36,801 nt of DNA from JAJDIA01 sp031555145 (lineage in GTDB: Bacteria > Bacteroidota > Bacteroidia > Bacteroidales > Tannerellaceae). Position 1 is the first letter of the stretch. Every line of letters begins with the position of its first letter. The notes beneath the pieces are model-generated. The model worked only from the letters and a program-made list of their open reading frames with translations. It was not told the origin of the DNA and made no database searches. The position numbers and the translations under genes were made by a program. The DNA is taken from NCBI GenBank assembly GCA_031555145.1, contig JAVBUR010000110.1, forward strand, positions 1-36,801. Reading direction: 5' to 3'. Below, piece after piece: positions 8,176 through 17,288 of the stretch.

Positions 8176-9099
8176 TCAACGAAGTTTCAATACATCCCCT
8201 TCTTCCGGTACATAATCCAGTGGTTTTTTGTTCATCTTATACAAGCTGCCAACCTGTATGCCATAGTTCTGCGAGATACTGTGCATGGATTCACCGATCT
8301 GCACTACGTGGTCATAGTGCGGCTTGTCGGCTTGTTTCTTTTTCTTTTGCAGGTAAACAATCTCATTTTGCTGTAGCGGGAAGTCTTCGGGCACTTCATT
8401 GTATTTGATCAGGTTTTTTACCTCGAATTGCAGGTCATGGGCAATCTGGTCGAAGCTGTCGTTCTCCCGGGCATAGACGTAAATCAGGCCATATGTCTTG
8501 TAGATGTTTCTTTTGAATGTCTGGGTAATGATGGATTTTTCCTGTTTTTTGCCCGGTGTAGTGGTTCTGCTGTCTTTAGCAGTGTCGTTCCGGTACAGTT
8601 CATAATCCTCGATCACCTTGATCAGTTTATTGGCATACGCCCGGTCGGTGGCATAGCCACATTCCTGGAGCCCGCGCGCCCATCCTTTGTAATCGGTGAT
8701 ATTGAGTTTGAATAATGGTGCATATCGCGGACGTTCGACAAGAAAACGGGCATGGTCTTCGTACGATTCTTCCACCTTGGTGTATTTGCGGAAACACTCT
8801 CCTTGCAGGTCGTCATTATGGTAGACCCGCGGCCCGTACCAGTCTGTATGACATTTGATACCAAAGTGGTTATTGGATTTACGGGCCAGCTCGCTTTGTC
8901 CGGCGCCCGATTCCAATATCCCCTGTGCCAGCGTAATGCTGGCAGGTATCTTATACTTCTGCTGATGGCGTATTGCCAGGTCACGATATTGTTCAATATA
9001 ATGCTGGTACGATGCTATGCGCACCTGGCTACATACGGGGAAAGAAACTACCCATACAAGGAGCATGAATAGCTTCGATCGGAGATTAAACCTTGTCAT
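8176..9099 (-). CDS. exported glucosaminidase with two LysM repeats
   Basis: A predicted peptidoglycan hydrolase of 307 residues. A signal peptide covers about residues 1-24 (hydrophobic FMLLVWVVSFPVCSQ). Residues about 30-170 match the mannosyl-glycoprotein endo-beta-N-acetylglucosaminidase (GH73, FlgJ-like) domain, with the likely catalytic Glu at 63 in ILESGAGQSELA and the family NNHFGIKC block. Two LysM-like segments follow, about 203-250 (YVYARENDSFDQIAHDLQ) and 262-307 (HVVQIGESMHSISQNYG), which would bind the glycan. It probably acts in the periplasm in wall remodelling or division. It stands alone, 82 bases from purM, with its own promoter box. Confidence 0.9.
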   Translation of the reverse strand: MTRFNLRSKLFMLLVWVVSFPVCSQVRIASYQHYIEQYRDLAIRHQQKYKIPASITLAQGILESGAGQSELARKSNNHFGIKCHTDWYGPRVYHNDDLQGECFRKYTKVEESYEDHARFLVERPRYAPLFKLNITDYKGWARGLQECGYATDRAYANKLIKVIEDYELYRNDTAKDSRTTTPGKKQEKSIITQTFKRNIYKTYGLIYVYARENDSFDQIAHDLQFEVKNLIKYNEVPEDFPLQQNEIVYLQKKKKQADKPHYDHVVQIGESMHSISQNYGIQVGSLYKMNKKPLDYVPEEGDVLKLR

Positions 9100-9126
9100 C
9101 GATGTCTCTGCTTATGGATTCGAAGC

Positions 9127-9134
9127 CAAAGGTA
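9127..9134 (-). promoter_or_regulatory. -7 promoter box upstream of the glucosaminidase gene
   Basis: TACCTTTG on the minus strand, 27 bases before the start codon, is an exact TAnnTTTG match. The -33 region is not a good match to TTTG. Confidence 0.5.
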
Positions 9135-9186
9135 GATATAAACCTGAAAATAATTGCATAACAGGATGATAATTGTGTTTGCAATG

Positions 9187-9218
9187 TTTGGTACAGTGGA
9201 GTTTAGTTGTTATTTTTG
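9187..9218 (+). promoter_or_regulatory. promoter of the hybrid sensor kinase gene
   Basis: TTTG at 9187-9190 and TATTTTTG at 9211-9218 are separated by exactly 20 bases, an excellent fit to the Bacteroidota -33/-7 pair. Transcription would start near 9225, leaving an untranslated leader of about 240 bases before the chosen start at 9464. The interval 9219-9463 holds no other gene I can support. Confidence 0.65.
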
Positions 9219-9463
9219 CACCCTGATTCGAGAACGTCGGCCACAAGTTATCTATTTATGTTTTATGGTATTTTTTTGAGGGAGTTGCCAACGGAGTACG
9301 GGGTATATAATGGAACGATAAGATTGCACTTGAAAGTAAAGAACCTGTTCCCCAGTTTTGTAATAACCGTTTTGAGGATGTATGCATTCAATATGCAATG
9401 ATGGACTGTCGTGTGTGCGTTGCTACGAAGGATAGAGTTAAAAACAAAAGAAAAAAAGCTAAA

Positions 9464-12400
9464 ATGAGGGGTATTTCAGCCGTTAAGCCGATGAGGACGA
9501 CCATCGAAAAACTAATTGTAATTGTATGTATGTGTATGTCTGCCGTGACATCTGCGTATGCTCAGAAAGAGAATGCAGAGGCGATAGATTATATCCTGGT
9601 CGTTGGGTCGTATATAGAAGATGACACGTGGAGTGGACGTATCACTTCGGCTGCGACCGAATTTGCCAAGAAAGATAATCGGCTGGCTGTCTATACGGAA
9701 TATATGAACATGTTGCTTATCTCCGATAGTACGGATTTGCAGGGATTTAAAGACGAAATCTTCCGGAAATACGATGCCCGCCCGCCCCGGATCGTATTGC
9801 TTTTAGGTAGCTTTTCGCTGGTGTTACGTGACGATATCCGGGAGCATTGGGGCGATATTCCTCTTTTGGTTTGTTCCGAAAATAACTTTACGGCATCTTT
9901 AGATACCTATCTTGAAAAGCAGATTATTGCCGAAGAGAAACGGATACCGTTGTCCGACTTGGCACAACCTTACAATCTCACCCTGATGCATTCGGATTTT
10001 TTTGTGGAAGAGAATATCCGGTTGATCAGCCGGATGATTCCACGCATGAAAAAATTCATCTTTATTGGTGATATGCGGGGAATCAATTTGGAAAACGAGT
10101 CAATAACCCGCACATTTGTCCGGCAGCAATACCCGGATGTTGACTATGAATACATCTCTCCCAAAAGTATCGAGGAGGCCAACCAATTAATCGATGAACT
10201 GAATACCGTCGATCCAAAGACGACCGGAATACTTTTCTCTTCCTGGTATTTCAAATATACGTTTGCCGGTTATACTACCATACACACGAATGCCTACAAA
10301 CTTATCGGAACGACTGTCCCCCCTGTTTTCTCACTGGGTATTATCGATCTGATGAATGACAGAGCCGGTATGGTAGGCGGATACATTTACGATCGGAAGA
10401 TCTTCTATCAACAGCTGGAAAATACACTGACTGCAATACTCAGCGGTAAACAGCCTCGTGATATTCCTTTCTATCGTCCAACGACAGGCCGTCCGATGAT
10501 CAACTATGAGAATCTGTTACTCAAGAACCTCTCTCCGGATCGTTGTCCGGCCGATACCGTATTTATTAACAAGCCGCTTACCGTCCTTGAAGAATATGGT
10601 GATCTTCTTTTTGGCATAGCAATACTTCTAATTGTTGGTATCTTGTTTGTTCTTTATCGCTTTTCGGCGGTGAACAAATTAAAGAACGTACAACAGAAGC
10701 GACTGGATGTGGTGGCCGAGTTCGAAAGCCTGTTCCGCAATATGCCGGTCTTGTATGTCCAAAAGGAATTGATCATGAATGAACAGGGAGTACCGGTCGA
10801 TCTGATCTATCGAAAGATGAATCCCGTATTCGAACAGGCTTTCCGGTTTGATAAAACGACAATCGGAGCTAAGATGAGTGACTTATTCCCGGAGATGTTA
10901 CCCGATTTCTTGCACTTTGTACAACTTGCCTTGAAAGAGAATAAAGCTATTTCATTTCCTTATTACGTGAAGGTGGTCGATTCGTTTTTCAATATCGTGC
11001 TCAAGCGAACTGTTCATGAGGGGCTTGTGGATGTGTTCTGTTTGGATAGCACCGAATTGCAAAAAGCCCAACGACTGATCAGCACTACCAACAACAAGCT
11101 TTCCATGGCGCTTGATATTGCGAATATAGTCCCTTGGAAATGGGATTTGGTTAATCATAAGATACTGTGTGATATCAACCGTCCTCTCGAACTTCAGGTG
11201 TTTGGCGAAGAAATAGCTGAAGAGCAACTTGAAATACCCGATTCACATTATTTCTCCCGGATATTGCGGGAAGACCGTTCACGGGTGGAACAAGCATACG
11301 AAGACCTGCTGGAAGGTCGTTCGAAGAAAGTAAAAGAAGAATTCCGGGTTGTGACTATCGAAAATAATACGTACAAGACGGAGTGGGTGGAAGCCCAGGC
11401 CGCCATCGGCGAACGTGATGCGGAAGGGAAACCCCTCTCTCTGGTTGGCTCATCGCTGGTGATCACTGAACGGAAAAATCTGGAATTCGAACTGACCTCC
11501 GCCAAAGACCGTGCCGAGGAATCGAACCGTCTGAAGTCGGCCTTCCTGGCCAATATGAGCCATGAAATACGGACACCGCTGAATGCGATCGTCGGCTTTT
11601 CCAATATACTTGCCACCGCTGATGAGGCACAGGAAAGACAAGAGTATATCAGCATTATTGAAAATAACAATACCTTGTTGTTGCAACTGATCAACGACAT
11701 CCTTGATTTGTCAAAGATCGAAGCAGGTACCCTCGAATTTATCTATACCAATGTCGAACTGAACGGCCTGATGAGGGAGTTGGAGAATACGTTACGGCTC
11801 AAGTCAAAATCGGATAAAGTATTGCTGTCATTTATGCCTCCGGCCATCGACAAATGTTTTGTCCGTTTAGAGAAGAACAGGGTGTCGCAGTTGATTATTA
11901 ACCTGGTAACCAATGCAATCAAATTCACAGAAGAAGGTTCTATTCGTTTTGGCTACGAAATCAAGAAGGGCGAACTGTATTTTTATGTGTCTGATACCGG
12001 TTGTGGTATTCCGCGCGATAAACAGGAAAATATTTTCGGGCGTTTTGTCAAATTGAATGCTTTTGCCCAGGGTACAGGGTTAGGCTTGTCTATTTGTAAT
12101 ACATTGGTAGAAACCATGGGTGGAAAGATTGGTGTACATTCTGAGGAAGGACTGGGGTCGACATTCTGGTTTACACTGCCTTATGAGCCTGTTGAAATCA
12201 AACAAGATGACAACGCGGAGAAAGTCACCCCTATCAAGGTGGAGAAAGATAAGCTGACGATCCTTATAGCCGAAGATAACTCCAGTAATTATATGCTGTT
12301 TAAAACAACATTAGAGCGCGACTACTGTCTGGTACATGCCTGGAACGGACAAGAGGCGGTGGAGTTGTTCCAAAAACATAATCCCCAGATCGTATTGATG

Positions 12401-12622
12401 GATATTAACATGCCTGTCATGGATGGATACGAAGCCGCCAGTGAAATCCGTAAATTGTCTACGCAGGTACCGATCATTGCCGTGACGGCATTTGCCTATG
12501 CCTCAGATGAGCAGCGGGTGATGGAAAACGGTTTTGACGGCTATATGTCCAAGCCTATCAATGCCCGGCAACTGAAAGATAAGATACTCGATGTCACGCA
12601 GACGCGATTCGTATTGCTTTAA
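9464..12622 (+). CDS. hybrid sensor histidine kinase/response regulator with ABC-type substrate-binding sensor
   Basis: A 1052-residue inner-membrane signalling protein. In order: signal peptide (about 1-34, ending AYAQ); a periplasmic domain to about 380 resembling ABC-transporter solute-binding proteins; one membrane segment at about 382-401 (FGIAILLIVGILFVLYRF); PAS-like regions; HisKA with the phospho-accepting His at 700 (NMSHEIRTPLNAIVG); HATPase with the N box LVTNAIKFTEEG and the G boxes DTGCGIP and GTGLGLS; and a receiver domain at about 930-1048 with the phospho-acceptor Asp at 980 (VLMDINMPVMDG). There is no DNA-binding output domain, so it must signal to a partner that is not next to it. 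An in-frame ATG at 9398 is possible; I chose 9464 because it follows an A-rich stretch, and 9491 is a third option. Confidence 0.9.
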   Translation: MRGISAVKPMRTTIEKLIVIVCMCMSAVTSAYAQKENAEAIDYILVVGSYIEDDTWSGRITSAATEFAKKDNRLAVYTEYMNMLLISDSTDLQGFKDEIFRKYDARPPRIVLLLGSFSLVLRDDIREHWGDIPLLVCSENNFTASLDTYLEKQIIAEEKRIPLSDLAQPYNLTLMHSDFFVEENIRLISRMIPRMKKFIFIGDMRGINLENESITRTFVRQQYPDVDYEYISPKSIEEANQLIDELNTVDPKTTGILFSSWYFKYTFAGYTTIHTNAYKLIGTTVPPVFSLGIIDLMNDRAGMVGGYIYDRKIFYQQLENTLTAILSGKQPRDIPFYRPTTGRPMINYENLLLKNLSPDRCPADTVFINKPLTVLEEYGDLLFGIAILLIVGILFVLYRFSAVNKLKNVQQKRLDVVAEFESLFRNMPVLYVQKELIMNEQGVPVDLIYRKMNPVFEQAFRFDKTTIGAKMSDLFPEMLPDFLHFVQLALKENKAISFPYYVKVVDSFFNIVLKRTVHEGLVDVFCLDSTELQKAQRLISTTNNKLSMALDIANIVPWKWDLVNHKILCDINRPLELQVFGEEIAEEQLEIPDSHYFSRILREDRSRVEQAYEDLLEGRSKKVKEEFRVVTIENNTYKTEWVEAQAAIGERDAEGKPLSLVGSSLVITERKNLEFELTSAKDRAEESNRLKSAFLANMSHEIRTPLNAIVGFSNILATADEAQERQEYISIIENNNTLLLQLINDILDLSKIEAGTLEFIYTNVELNGLMRELENTLRLKSKSDKVLLSFMPPAIDKCFVRLEKNRVSQLIINLVTNAIKFTEEGSIRFGYEIKKGELYFYVSDTGCGIPRDKQENIFGRFVKLNAFAQGTGLGLSICNTLVETMGGKIGVHSEEGLGSTFWFTLPYEPVEIKQDDNAEKVTPIKVEKDKLTILIAEDNSSNYMLFKTTLERDYCLVHAWNGQEAVELFQKHNPQIVLMDINMPVMDGYEAASEIRKLSTQVPIIAVTAFAYASDEQRVMENGFDGYMSKPINARQLKDKILDVTQTRFVLL

Positions 12623-12672
12623 TCCAACAACTCTTTTTTTCTCTTATTGGTCTCATTTATAGAAATAAACGC

Positions 12673-12680
12673 TATATTTG
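12673..12680 (+). promoter_or_regulatory. -7 promoter box upstream of cdd
   Basis: TATATTTG matches TAnnTTTG and lies 20 bases before the cdd start. A TTGG at 12647-12650 is a weak -33 candidate at a spacing of 22. It argues for the start at 12701 rather than the earlier in-frame ATG at 12647, which lies upstream of the box. Confidence 0.5.
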
Positions 12681-12700
12681 CTCGCACTAATCTTTGCGAT

Positions 12701-13177
12701 ATGAAAGAGACCAAGTTGGAAATTAAAGTACAGGAATTGACTGTTGATGAACTTTCACCGTTGGAGGTGGAACTAATGAGCAGGGCTATTGCCGCAGCAA
12801 AGGACGCGTATGCACCTTATTCAAAATTTCATGTCGGTGCGGCGGTTATGCTGACTAACGGACGGATCATCTCCGGTAATAATCAGGAAAATGCCGCCTA
12901 TCCCTCCGGACTGTGTGCCGAGCGGGTGGCCATCTTCAATGCCTCTTCCCAATATCCGACAGTACCGGTGCGTGAGATTGCCCTGGTTGCGGTGAAAGAT
13001 GGAGTGGTTGTCGACCATATCTCCCCCTGCGGAGCCTGCCGGCAAGTACTGCTGGAAGCCGAACAACGGGGAAAAGCACCGATCCGCGTCATGATGTGCG
13101 GAAAGGAAAAAGTACAGGCCATTTCATCTATCACTGACCTGTTGCCACTGTCTTTCGGCTCGGCCGACTTGAAGTAA
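12701..13177 (+). CDS. cdd: cytidine deaminase
   Basis: Deaminates cytidine and deoxycytidine to the uridine forms in pyrimidine salvage. The product is 158 residues from the chosen start. Zinc site: C72 and the catalytic E74 in GLCAERVAIF, then C110 and C113 in SPCGACRQ, the standard CxE plus PCxxC arrangement of the short tetrameric enzymes. FHVGAAVMLTNG is the usual substrate-binding segment. An extra about 20 residues at the N-terminus (MKETKLEIKVQELT) is common in Bacteroidota versions. It stands alone, followed by a strong hairpin shared with the convergent gene. Confidence 0.95.
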   Translation: MKETKLEIKVQELTVDELSPLEVELMSRAIAAAKDAYAPYSKFHVGAAVMLTNGRIISGNNQENAAYPSGLCAERVAIFNASSQYPTVPVREIALVAVKDGVVVDHISPCGACRQVLLEAEQRGKAPIRVMMCGKEKVQAISSITDLLPLSFGSADLK

Positions 13178-13185
13178 TGAATGAA

Positions 13186-13217
13186 AAAAGGGGCTTTTGA
13201 CAGCCCCTTCTTATTTT
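13186..13217. terminator. bidirectional intrinsic terminator between cdd and the mutase gene
   Basis: Perfect stem AAGGGGC (13188-13194) and GCCCCTT (13203-13209) with an 8-base loop. On the plus strand it is followed by the T-rich stretch CTTATTTTG; on the minus strand it is followed by CTTTTTTC-like sequence from the A run at 13184-13189. It lies 10 bases after the cdd stop and 22 bases past the convergent mutase stop, serving both genes. Confidence 0.85.
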
Positions 13218-13231
13218 GTCCCTCTTACTTT

Positions 13232-14980
13232 TCAGATTCCAAGCGACACCTTGATCTGTTGGATCTTTTCGTCGGCTTCGGCCTCGGCTTTGGGCAGGTC
13301 GGCGATGCTCTTGATCTTCGAGTGTACTTCGCAATAGAACTTGATCTTGGGCTCTGTCCCTGACGGGCGGATGGAGACCTTCGTATCGTCTTCAGTATAG
13401 TACTGAAGAACGTTGGAGGTGGTCGGAAAATCGAGCGTCAGTGTCTCGTTGTCGTTATAGCTGATACCTTTCAGGCTGCCGTAGTCGTAGAAGAGGCTTA
13501 CCTTCGAACCTGCGATCTCCGTCAGCGGATTTTGGCGGAAGCGTTTCATCATCGCTTCGATCTCTTCGGCGCCGCTCTTGCCTTTCTTTACAACGGAGAT
13601 ACCTACTTCTTTCGAGTAGCCGTATTCTACATATATCTGTTGCAGCAATTGATACATCGAACTTCCCTGGTCTTTTGCCCAGGCAGCGATTTCAGCAAGG
13701 ATTACACAGGCCGAAACGGCGTCCTTGTCACGAACAAAGTCTTCGCAGAGGAAGCCGTAACTTTCTTCGCCGCCACCGATATATGTTTTCTTGCCTTCGT
13801 TCTTCAACATCACGTCGGCAATCCATTTGAAACCGGTATATACGTCGTACATCTCCACGCCGTTCTTTTCGGCAATGGTACGGATTGTTTCCGTAGATAC
13901 GATGGTCTTAACGATATATTCCTTGCCCTGAATCTTGCCCAGTTGTTTCCAACGGGTGATGAGGTAGTAGACAAACATGAGGCAGGTCTGGTTGCCGTTC
14001 AGCAGCACCCATTCGCCGTCGTTGTTTTTCACGGCGGCACCTACGCGGTCGCCGTCGGGGTCGGTAGCCAGTACCAGTTCGGCATCTGTTTCTTTCGCTT
14101 TGGCTACGGCCATAGCCAGTGCAGCCGGTTCTTCCGGGTTGGGTGAGATCACGGTGGGGAAATCACCGCTCACGACATCCTGCTCGGGCACATGGATGAT
14201 ATTGGTAAAACCGTATGCCTTCAATGCTGCTGGCACCAGTTCAACGCCTGTTCCGTGGATCGGTGTGTAAACGATCTTCATATCGTTGTGACGGGCGATG
14301 GCTTCCGGAGAAAGCGATATCGTCTTCAATGCTTCGATATACTGGTCGTCGATCTCTTTACCGAGGATGGTGACCAGTTCTTTATTGCCTTTAAACTGAA
14401 TATCGGCAGCAGTGCGGATCTTGTTCACTTCGGCGATCGTATTACGGTCGTGCGGTGCGATCATCTGTGCGCCGTCGTTCCAGTAGGCTTTGTAGCCGTT
14501 GTATTCTTTCGGATTGTGTGATGCCGTCAGGATGATGCCGCTCTGACAACCCAACTTGCGGATCGTGAACGACATTTCCGGCGTCGGACGCAGGTCTTCA
14601 AACAGATACACCTTGATCCCGTTGGCAGAGAAGATATCAGCAGATATTTCAGCAAATTTGCGACTGTTGTTGCGGCAGTCGTGTCCAATCACTACCTTGA
14701 TTTCCGGCAACTTGCCGAATTCTTTCTTCAGGTAGTTAGACAAACCCTGTGTGGCAGCCCCCACGGTATAGATATTCATGCGATTGGAGCCTACGCCCAT
14801 AATGCCGCGCAGACCACCCGTTCCGAATTCGAGGTCTTTATAGAAAGATTCGATAAGTTCTGTCGGGTCTTCATTGTCGAGAAGTGCCTGTACTTGTGCG
14901 CGTGTTTCGGCATCGTAGCTCTTTGAAAGCCAACCTTCTGCTTTTCGTCTGACTGATTCTATCAATTCCTTATTTTCCAT
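13232..14980 (-). CDS. phospho-sugar mutase (phosphoglucomutase/phosphomannomutase)
   Basis: Interconverts hexose 1- and 6-phosphates through a phosphoserine, feeding sugar-nucleotide synthesis. The 582 residues show all four alpha-D-phosphohexomutase blocks: the phosphoserine loop TASHNP (S154), the metal loop DPDGDR (D307, D309, D311), the sugar-binding GEESYG (404-409) and the phosphate-binding RPSGTEPKIKF (538-548). The length and sequence are of the PgcA/PGM2-like type, so specificity (glucose versus mannose, or both) cannot be set from sequence. It is monocistronic, convergent with cdd. Confidence 0.95.
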   Translation of the reverse strand: MENKELIESVRRKAEGWLSKSYDAETRAQVQALLDNEDPTELIESFYKDLEFGTGGLRGIMGVGSNRMNIYTVGAATQGLSNYLKKEFGKLPEIKVVIGHDCRNNSRKFAEISADIFSANGIKVYLFEDLRPTPEMSFTIRKLGCQSGIILTASHNPKEYNGYKAYWNDGAQMIAPHDRNTIAEVNKIRTAADIQFKGNKELVTILGKEIDDQYIEALKTISLSPEAIARHNDMKIVYTPIHGTGVELVPAALKAYGFTNIIHVPEQDVVSGDFPTVISPNPEEPAALAMAVAKAKETDAELVLATDPDGDRVGAAVKNNDGEWVLLNGNQTCLMFVYYLITRWKQLGKIQGKEYIVKTIVSTETIRTIAEKNGVEMYDVYTGFKWIADVMLKNEGKKTYIGGGEESYGFLCEDFVRDKDAVSACVILAEIAAWAKDQGSSMYQLLQQIYVEYGYSKEVGISVVKKGKSGAEEIEAMMKRFRQNPLTEIAGSKVSLFYDYGSLKGISYNDNETLTLDFPTTSNVLQYYTEDDTKVSIRPSGTEPKIKFYCEVHSKIKSIADLPKAEAEADEKIQQIKVSLGI

Positions 14981-15036
14981 TTTGCTTTTGTATTATATGT
15001 GTTTGTGATCGTGTATGTACCAAAAAAATTGGCAAA

Positions 15037-15044
15037 CAAATATA
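15037..15044 (-). promoter_or_regulatory. -7 promoter box upstream of the mutase gene
   Basis: TATATTTG on the minus strand matches TAnnTTTG and lies 56 bases before the start codon. No clear -33 TTTG is visible. Confidence 0.4.
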
Positions 15045-15077
15045 CACATTTATCCGAATGAAACGCTTTTTCACTTA

Positions 15078-16760
15078 TTAATTTGTAGCAAACACATATT
15101 CCTGTACGGATTCATTTCCGCAGCCGTCTGTCACTGCCAGACGGAGTGTGTGCCTGCCTGCCGCCAGCCGTTCGGGGTCGGGGCGGTAGGTGATCACGCC
15201 CCGGTTGTCCATCTCAAACAGGGCGTATGCCTCATCTATTTCACCCCGGTAGGTGGCCACGCCGCTCAGGTTGTCGGTCAGCCGGAAGGCCATCCGGCCG
15301 TCTTTCTGCCAGGTCGCCTGGTTGAGCGGGATGATCGTGGGTGGAAGGGTATCTTGTGCTGCTGTATACTGTCCGAATTCCCGGATATCGGCGTCGATCC
15401 AACCGTCGCGGTACGTGCCTCCGACCCAACTGCTTCGTCCCTTGTTGAGGCGTATGAGGCCATATTGTCGTTTGACGGCCAGCGTGTCGCGCTGCAATCG
15501 GATAGATAACCGGGCGCTTTGGTGCAGTGCCAGCGGAGTGTCGTGTAGCTGGTGGGTGGAGGCCAACGCCATGCTATCTTCCCGTACGCTGTATCGGAAC
15601 CACAGGTTGGTGTACAGGTTTCCTTTGGGTACTGTCAGCCGGATACCTTTGGCGCCAAACCTGTTCAACCCTGCCCAATGGAACCGCTCGGCACGAATGG
15701 TGTCGGGTTGGGAGATAGGCTGTCGTTTTCCTTCGATCGCCACTACCTGGCGTGACGAATTGCCCAAAGCGTCGGTCAACCGATACACCAGATAATAGGT
15801 ACGCTCTTCGTCAATCGTAAGTATTCCCCGGTTATGGCTGTCCAGAAAGGAGAGCCGGTTGCCAGGCTCAATAAAGCTCTTCATATAAAACGAACGGTGA
15901 TCCATCCATTCGGCATAGTCGATAAAGCTGTTAATATACCGTGACTCATCAAACGAAAAACGATCCAGCTTGCTCTGGAAGAGTACCTGGCTATCTGCTG
16001 TCAGTGTAATCTCTTTTACACCGTAGATATTCGACGTATTGTCCATATAATCAAATGCCTTCACCGCAATGCCTACCTTGCCCCAGGCTTCTATTTTCCG
16101 GGCGATGGGTGCTGTCGCGCCTGTTTTCGTCGTCGGCAACTTGATCTCCATCTTCCTGCTGCTGCCGTTCACCATGCCTTCTCCCTCCTGAGGATAGATC
16201 ATGATGCCCTGTATCACCGGTGGGCGTGTATCCTTAACGGATGCCAGATAGTAGGGCAGTGGATCGAGGGCTTTTTCCGTTTCCGTGTCCCTAACCTCAA
16301 AATGCAGGTGCGGGCCACCCGAACTGCCGGTATTGCCGCTTAAGGCGACTACCTCGCCCTTTTCTACCGATAGTTCGTCCGGCGTCAATGTGAGGTTCAC
16401 GGCAAATCGTTCCTGCGCATACTGCTGTGCCTTTACATAGGTGGCGATTTTTGTCGAAAACCGCTGCAGGTGTCCGTATACAGTGGTGGTTCCATTCGGA
16501 TGTGTTATATAAAGCCCATTCCCATACCCGCCCGGGCTGACGGAGATGCGCGATACATACCCCTTCTCTACCGCATGTACCGGTTTCCCTTCCGCCCCTT
16601 GCGTCTTGAAGTCAATACCCGAATGGAAATGGTTTGCCCTCAGTTCGCCAAAATTTCCGCTCAGCAGAATAGGAAAATTAAAGGGATTTGGAAGTGTTTG
16701 TCCGCTAATCGACAGTATTCCCGAAAGCAAAAACAAAAAAAAGATACGTATCTGTGTCAT
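15078..16760 (-). CDS. exported M23 family metallopeptidase
   Basis: A predicted zinc peptidoglycan endopeptidase (LytM type) of 560 residues. A signal peptide spans about residues 1-21. The M23 domain is unusually close to the N-terminus, about 30-160, with the zinc and catalytic residues in HFHSGID (H46, D50), GHL (H97) and HLHFEV (H151, H153). All key residues are present, so it should be active. The remaining about 400 residues look like beta-rich domains of unknown role (for example TDNLSGVATYRGEID, with a late RYYxxDxxGN-like repeat) and no membrane segment is seen. It probably acts in the periplasm on peptide cross-links. The next gene upstream is over 500 bases away. Confidence 0.92.
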   Translation of the reverse strand: MTQIRIFFLFLLSGILSISGQTLPNPFNFPILLSGNFGELRANHFHSGIDFKTQGAEGKPVHAVEKGYVSRISVSPGGYGNGLYITHPNGTTTVYGHLQRFSTKIATYVKAQQYAQERFAVNLTLTPDELSVEKGEVVALSGNTGSSGGPHLHFEVRDTETEKALDPLPYYLASVKDTRPPVIQGIMIYPQEGEGMVNGSSRKMEIKLPTTKTGATAPIARKIEAWGKVGIAVKAFDYMDNTSNIYGVKEITLTADSQVLFQSKLDRFSFDESRYINSFIDYAEWMDHRSFYMKSFIEPGNRLSFLDSHNRGILTIDEERTYYLVYRLTDALGNSSRQVVAIEGKRQPISQPDTIRAERFHWAGLNRFGAKGIRLTVPKGNLYTNLWFRYSVREDSMALASTHQLHDTPLALHQSARLSIRLQRDTLAVKRQYGLIRLNKGRSSWVGGTYRDGWIDADIREFGQYTAAQDTLPPTIIPLNQATWQKDGRMAFRLTDNLSGVATYRGEIDEAYALFEMDNRGVITYRPDPERLAAGRHTLRLAVTDGCGNESVQEYVFATN

Positions 16761-16765
16761 GCGGA

Positions 16766-16773
16766 CAAAGGTA
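16766..16773 (-). promoter_or_regulatory. -7 promoter box upstream of the M23 peptidase gene
   Basis: TACCTTTG on the minus strand, starting 13 bases before the ATG, is an exact TAnnTTTG match. It implies a very short leader. The -33 region does not show TTTG. Confidence 0.5.
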
Positions 16774-16796
16774 GTGATTCTTTAGAAATACTGTAG

Positions 16797-17127
16797 AATT
16801 TAGGGGTTTGAACTACTAGTATTTAGCAATAGGTAATGACTTAGAAACTACTTAAGCGCTTTACCACGCTTCATTTTTCACCACTTTAAATAACACTTTC
16901 ACAAATGTAGGCAAAATCTCTTAAACCTCAAATAAACGAAAGTTTCAATCTCTTCAAGTTTTGCGCAAAATTCCCATCGGAATAAGGAATAATTCATTTT
17001 CAGTTATTTCAATCCCACTATGCTTGCTACTAGTAGTGTTTGCGTTATTCGTTAAGCAGCTAAACGTTACAAACAAAATTCATTGATAAATATTACATTT
17101 TCACTCATTTATAAATCTTATAACAAT
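16797..17127. other. AT-rich intergenic stretch with a repeated CTACTAGTA motif
   Basis: No credible gene. CTACTAGTA occurs at 16813-16821 and again, as the perfect 10-base palindrome CTACTAGTAG, at 17027-17036, both in otherwise low-complexity AT-rich sequence. The stretch separates the housekeeping side from the copper module. Confidence 0.5.
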
Positions 17128-17220
17128 ATGAATAAGAAATTTGAATTTGACACGGAGATCAAGAAAGTACTGGATATTGATGGGCTTATGCTTCCCGCCA
17201 ATATATGGATATCCAAATAA
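17128..17220 (+). pseudogene. truncated 5' remnant of a DUF1905-type gene
   Basis: A 30-codon frame begins MNKKFEFDTEIKKVLDIDG, which resembles the N-terminus of DUF1905 proteins (typically ...KFEFDA-I-KVPDIDGAY...). After the DIDG codons the resemblance stops and the frame runs into TAA. Adding a single G after 17179-17182 would restore Ala-Tyr as the next residues, so a one-base deletion is a likely first lesion, but what follows is still not recognisable. The full protein would be about 80-100 residues. It could alternatively be a small unrelated peptide. Confidence 0.45.
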
Positions 17221-17278
17221 TGTTAATTAAAAAGTCACGTTAAACCAAAGCCACTTGAAAACCGTTTTTTATAGAGAG

Positions 17279-17288
17279 GAAGTACTTC
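17279..17288. promoter_or_regulatory. 10-base palindrome upstream of the copper module
   Basis: GAAGTACTTC is a perfect palindrome, extended imperfectly by AG and TT outside, 33 bases before the multicopper oxidase start. It could be an operator, but no copper regulator gene is next to the module and no TAnnTTTG box is visible between 17221 and 17320. Confidence 0.3.

Noticed and set aside
7455..8408. A 317-codon plus-strand open frame opposite purM and the glucosaminidase gene
   Set aside because: It lies antisense to two well-supported genes, has no domain resemblance and is explained by their codon pattern.
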